DNA of 32,775 nt. Source: TMED14 sp041179465 (GTDB lineage Bacteria; Bacteroidota; Bacteroidia; Flavobacteriales; Schleiferiaceae). How positions within the stretch are numbered: position 1 is the first letter of the stretch; each line of letters starts with the position of its first letter. The translations under genes were made by a program, and so were the position numbers. Location: the NCBI GenBank assembly GCA_041179465.1, contig JBEGTJ010000017.1, positions 1 through 32,775 of the forward strand, given 5' to 3'. Shown here piece by piece: positions 30,008-32,775 of the stretch. Under the pieces are notes generated by a model that was not told where the DNA came from, did no database searches, and worked only from the letters and a program-made list of their open reading frames with translations.

Positions 30008-32095
30008 ATGGGCAAAATGAGTGATTTGCGCTCTCGATTTGTGAATCGAGACTTGAGCTGGCTGCAGTTTAATGCACGGGTGCTGCAAGAGGCTGAAGAT
30101 GAGCGCAATCCCTTGATTGAGCGCCTGCGGTTTTTGGGCATCTTTTCGAACAACCTCGACGAGTTCTTTCGCGTGCGGTACGCGACCATCCAGCGCATGT
30201 CGGACTCAGACGACGTCAAAAAAGTTAAGGAAACCCTAGGGGGTTGGGATCCCAACGACCTGCTGCACGCGATCCAGTCCGAAGTTAACGTGCTCAACGA
30301 CCGGGTCGAGACCACCTACGCCAAGCTCATGGTCGCCTTGGAGCTCGAAGGAATAAAAATCATCGACGAGCAAGACCTGACTCAGGGCCAGAAAGACCAC
30401 ATCCGCAAGTTTTACATCGACAAGGTCAGTCCGACCATTTTTGCGATGATTTTGCAGGACCACTTGCCGTTTCCCGAACTCAACGACGCCTCGATCTACT
30501 TGGCCATTCGGCTGTGGCCCAAGTTGGGCGGCGAACCGGTGCTGTCGATGGTGGAGGTTCCGGCCGAAATCCACGGGCGCTTCATTGAGCTTCCCAAGTA
30601 CGGCAAGAACTACCTGATGTTCCTGGACGACGTGCTGCGCCACAACCTGCAGTACGCGTACTTTTTGTTCCCGTCGCAGCGCATCGAGGCCTACACGTTT
30701 AAAATTTCGCGCGACGCCGAGCTCGATTTGGACCACCACGACGTGAGCAGTACCGTGCTCGACCGCGTGCGCCGCGGACTCGAGGACCGCCAAGTGGGCG
30801 ACCCGGTGCGCATGGTGTACGACCGCGACATGCCGGCCGACTTCTTGGCCTACCTGATGGGGCGCATTGGCATGCAAAACAGCGACGCGGTGATTGCGGG
30901 CGGACGCTACCACAACAAAAAGGACCTGATGCGCTTTCCCAACATCGGGGGGGCGCACCTGGAGCATCCGCGCCTCGAACCGCTGCAGCACCCCGACCTC
31001 GACATGGAGAAGTCGCTGATGAACGTGGTTCGCCAGAAGGACGTGCTGCTGTTTTTGCCCTACCACAACTTCTTGAGCCTCGTGCGCTTCTTGCGCGAAG
31101 CCGCCATCGACCCTTCGGTGACCAAAATCAGCATCACCTTATACCGGTTGGCGAGCCAATCGCGCATCGTTTCGGCGCTGATTAACGCGGCCAAAAACGG
31201 CAAGAAAGTGCGGGTGGTCATTGAGCTTCAGGCGCGGTTTGACGAAGAAAACAACCTGCACTACCTCGAGAAAATGCGCAAAGAAGGCATCGAGGTGCAG
31301 ACCGGCGTCGAGGGACTCAAGGTGCACAGCAAAGTCGTGCACATTGAGCGCAACACCTCCGACGGGGGCAAAGAGCACTTCGCGGTCGTGGGCACGGGCA
31401 ACTTTCACGAGGGCTCGGCCAAGGTCTACACCGACTACCACCTGCTCACGGCAAACCCCGTGATTTGTGCCGACGTGGCCCGCGTGTTTGAGTTTCTCTA
31501 CGAGCCCTACAAGGTCATCAAGTACAAGGAACTGCTGGTGAGTCCGCACTACAGCCGCAACGGCATCATCAAGTGCATCGACCGCGAAATCGCCCACGCC
31601 AAAAAGGGCAAAAAGGCCGAGATCATTATGAAGTTCAACTCGCTGAGCTCCTACGACATCGGCGAAAAGCTTTACGAGGCCAGCAAAGCCGGCGTCAAGG
31701 TGCGCCTCATCGTGCGCGGCGTGTGCTGTGTGCGCCCGGGCGTGAAGGGGCTCAGCGAAAACATCCACGTCGTCAGCATTGTCGACCGGTTCTTGGAGCA
31801 CAGCCGCGTCTACTACTTCGCCAACGACGGCGAACCCAAAATGTACCTGGCCTCGTTTGACATGATGACCCGCAACCTCGACCTTAGGGTCGAAGTGGGC
31901 GCGCCGGTCCTCGACCCCCGCATTCAGCGCGAAATCCTCGACCACCTCGACATTCAGTTCCGCGACAACGTCAAGGCACGGGTCTACGACGCCGAGGGCC
32001 GCAGCGTGCACCGCGTCGCGCCGGGTCCGCGCATCCGCAGCCAAATGGAGCTGTACGAGTACGTGAAAAAGCAAGCCAAAAAGCGCAAGGCATGA
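30008..32095 (+). CDS. ppk1: Polyphosphate kinase 1
   Basis: PPK1 makes polyphosphate from ATP through a phosphohistidine intermediate at the membrane. The 695-residue protein has the normal start FVNRDLSWLQFNARVLQEA and SNNLDEFFRVRYATI, then the core with LLFLPYHNFLSLVRFL, VTKISITLYRLA and VVIELQARFDEENN. The two active-site His are LKVHSK (His440) and FLEHSRVYYF (His598). CCVRPGVKGLSENI and MMTRNLDLRVEV complete the family pattern. The ATG at 30008 or an ATG three codons later could start it. The stop overlaps ppx in ATGA. Confidence 0.96.
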   Translation: MGKMSDLRSRFVNRDLSWLQFNARVLQEAEDERNPLIERLRFLGIFSNNLDEFFRVRYATIQRMSDSDDVKKVKETLGGWDPNDLLHAIQSEVNVLNDRVETTYAKLMVALELEGIKIIDEQDLTQGQKDHIRKFYIDKVSPTIFAMILQDHLPFPELNDASIYLAIRLWPKLGGEPVLSMVEVPAEIHGRFIELPKYGKNYLMFLDDVLRHNLQYAYFLFPSQRIEAYTFKISRDAELDLDHHDVSSTVLDRVRRGLEDRQVGDPVRMVYDRDMPADFLAYLMGRIGMQNSDAVIAGGRYHNKKDLMRFPNIGGAHLEHPRLEPLQHPDLDMEKSLMNVVRQKDVLLFLPYHNFLSLVRFLREAAIDPSVTKISITLYRLASQSRIVSALINAAKNGKKVRVVIELQARFDEENNLHYLEKMRKEGIEVQTGVEGLKVHSKVVHIERNTSDGGKEHFAVVGTGNFHEGSAKVYTDYHLLTANPVICADVARVFEFLYEPYKVIKYKELLVSPHYSRNGIIKCIDREIAHAKKGKKAEIIMKFNSLSSYDIGEKLYEASKAGVKVRLIVRGVCCVRPGVKGLSENIHVVSIVDRFLEHSRVYYFANDGEPKMYLASFDMMTRNLDLRVEVGAPVLDPRIQREILDHLDIQFRDNVKARVYDAEGRSVHRVAPGPRIRSQMELYEYVKKQAKKRKA

Positions 32096-32775
32096 GCATG
32101 AAGTTCCTGACGTTGGGCGCCATTGACATCGGTTCCAACTCGATTCGCTTGCTGATCAGCCACGTGATTCCGACTCCGACCTACACCTACTACAAAAAGG
32201 TGTCGATCACGCGGCTTCCGGTGCGCTTGGGCGCCGATGTGTTCACCCAAGGCGAAATCAGCAAAGAAACCGGCTACCGCTTGGTCGATGCCATGCGGGC
32301 CTTTGCGGCCATCATGCGCGTCAACGGCGTCACCGACTACCGGGCGTGCGCCACCTCGGCGATGCGCGAAGCCAAGAATTCCGCGCGATGGATCCGCCGG
32401 GTGCGCCGGGCGGCCGACATCGACATCGAGGTCATTGACGGCGAAGAAGAGGCCAAACTCGTCTTTCACGCCAAGCTTTTTGACCGCATTCACCCTGAGG
32501 AGCCCAACCTCTGCTTCGTCGACGTGGGCGGAGGCTCGACCGAGCTCACCTTCTTTCGCGACGGGCAGGCGCTGGCTTCGCGGTCTTTTCCGCTCGGAAC
32601 CGTGCGCCTTCTCAGCGAAGCCGACAGCGAGGCGGTGTGGGAGGACCTGCGCACGTGGCTCGAGTCGGAGGTGGCTCAGCTCGACGGCCCCGTTGCGCTG
32701 GTGGGGGCGGGCGGAAACATCAACAAAGCCCATAAAATCAGCGGACGCCCGGTCGAAGAACCCCTCAGCAAGCAG
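32092..32775 (+). CDS. ppx: Exopolyphosphatase, Ppx/GppA family (N-terminal part)
   Basis: The first 228 codons are in the window and the frame is open at its edge. Ppx removes terminal phosphates from polyphosphate; GppA-type members also act on pppGpp. The ASKHA fold motifs are LGAIDIGSNSIRLLI (phosphate 1), ACATSAMREAKNS, VIDGEEEAKLVF, and FVDVGGGSTELTFF (phosphate 2). The start at 32092 overlaps the ppk1 stop. Polyphosphate synthesis and breakdown are therefore co-translated. Confidence 0.93.
   Translation, partial: MSMKFLTLGAIDIGSNSIRLLISHVIPTPTYTYYKKVSITRLPVRLGADVFTQGEISKETGYRLVDAMRAFAAIMRVNGVTDYRACATSAMREAKNSARWIRRVRRAADIDIEVIDGEEEAKLVFHAKLFDRIHPEEPNLCFVDVGGGSTELTFFRDGQALASRSFPLGTVRLLSEADSEAVWEDLRTWLESEVAQLDGPVALVGAGGNINKAHKISGRPVEEPLSKQ

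Noticed and set aside
28526..30088. 520-codon minus-strand open frame opposite the DUF5606 gene, mazG and the sixA-like gene
   Set aside because: It is antisense to three well-supported genes with intact motifs and overlapping operon structure. It has no protein-family features.

Overview
The window is a 32.8 kb chromosomal segment from a GC-rich member of the Bacteroidota. Flavobacteriia-like is my best guess and the family is unresolved. The evidence is Na+-NQR as the respiratory entry point, a secreted protein with a type IX secretion (Por) C-terminal sorting domain, DUF5606, a DUF4369 lipoprotein, a YtxJ-type bacilliredoxin, lipid A synthesis (LpxK), and repeated promoter boxes of the Bacteroidota type (TAnnTTTG). 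I see no rRNA, tRNA, CRISPR array, insertion sequence, prophage or recognisable defence locus. This is core genome with some unusual local structure.

Layout. (1) 1-6265: the Na+-NQR operon nqrA(partial)BCDEF, then the flavin transferase apbE. A convergent 65-residue gene at the end of apbE has the features expected of the assembly factor NqrM. (2) 6321-9033, minus strand: murB (C-terminus disrupted), a class I aminotransferase and a secreted DUF1573 protein. (3) 9138-14651: valS on plus, a 160 bp octamer repeat array, then ung-rmuC-rlmB on minus. (4) 14678-19191: a tiny lipoprotein gene, a YtxJ bacilliredoxin, lipA, and a 1038-residue Asp-box protein with a T9SS tail. (5) 19482-23563, minus strand: miaA-lpxK-gatB-DUF4369 lipoprotein. 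(6) 23603-27085: a small conserved plus-strand gene, then the tightly packed minus-strand operon ruvX-dapD-cca-PRiA4_ORF3-like. (7) 27141-32775: def-lipoprotein-DUF5606-mazG-sixA-ppk1-ppx(partial) on plus.

How the genes work together. Region 1 holds the Na+ pump plus two maturation factors: ApbE attaches FMN to NqrB and NqrC, and the NqrM-like protein would supply iron to the NqrD/NqrE cysteines. All four of those cysteines are present. The end of region 7 groups polyphosphate synthesis (ppk1), degradation (ppx) and a histidine phosphatase. The rest is housekeeping: cell wall, tRNA charging and modification, lipid A, lysine/DAP, lipoate, and DNA or nucleotide repair.

The observations most worth a second look are: the octamer array that runs from the last codons of valS to the stop codon of rlmB; the disrupted 3' end of murB, where the catalytic Glu segment is out of frame; a terminator-like hairpin inside the apbE signal-peptide codons; the NqrM candidate; -7 boxes so close to start codons that many mRNAs should be leaderless; and overlapping divergent promoters between ruvX and def. 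I did not find a convincing new multi-gene system.
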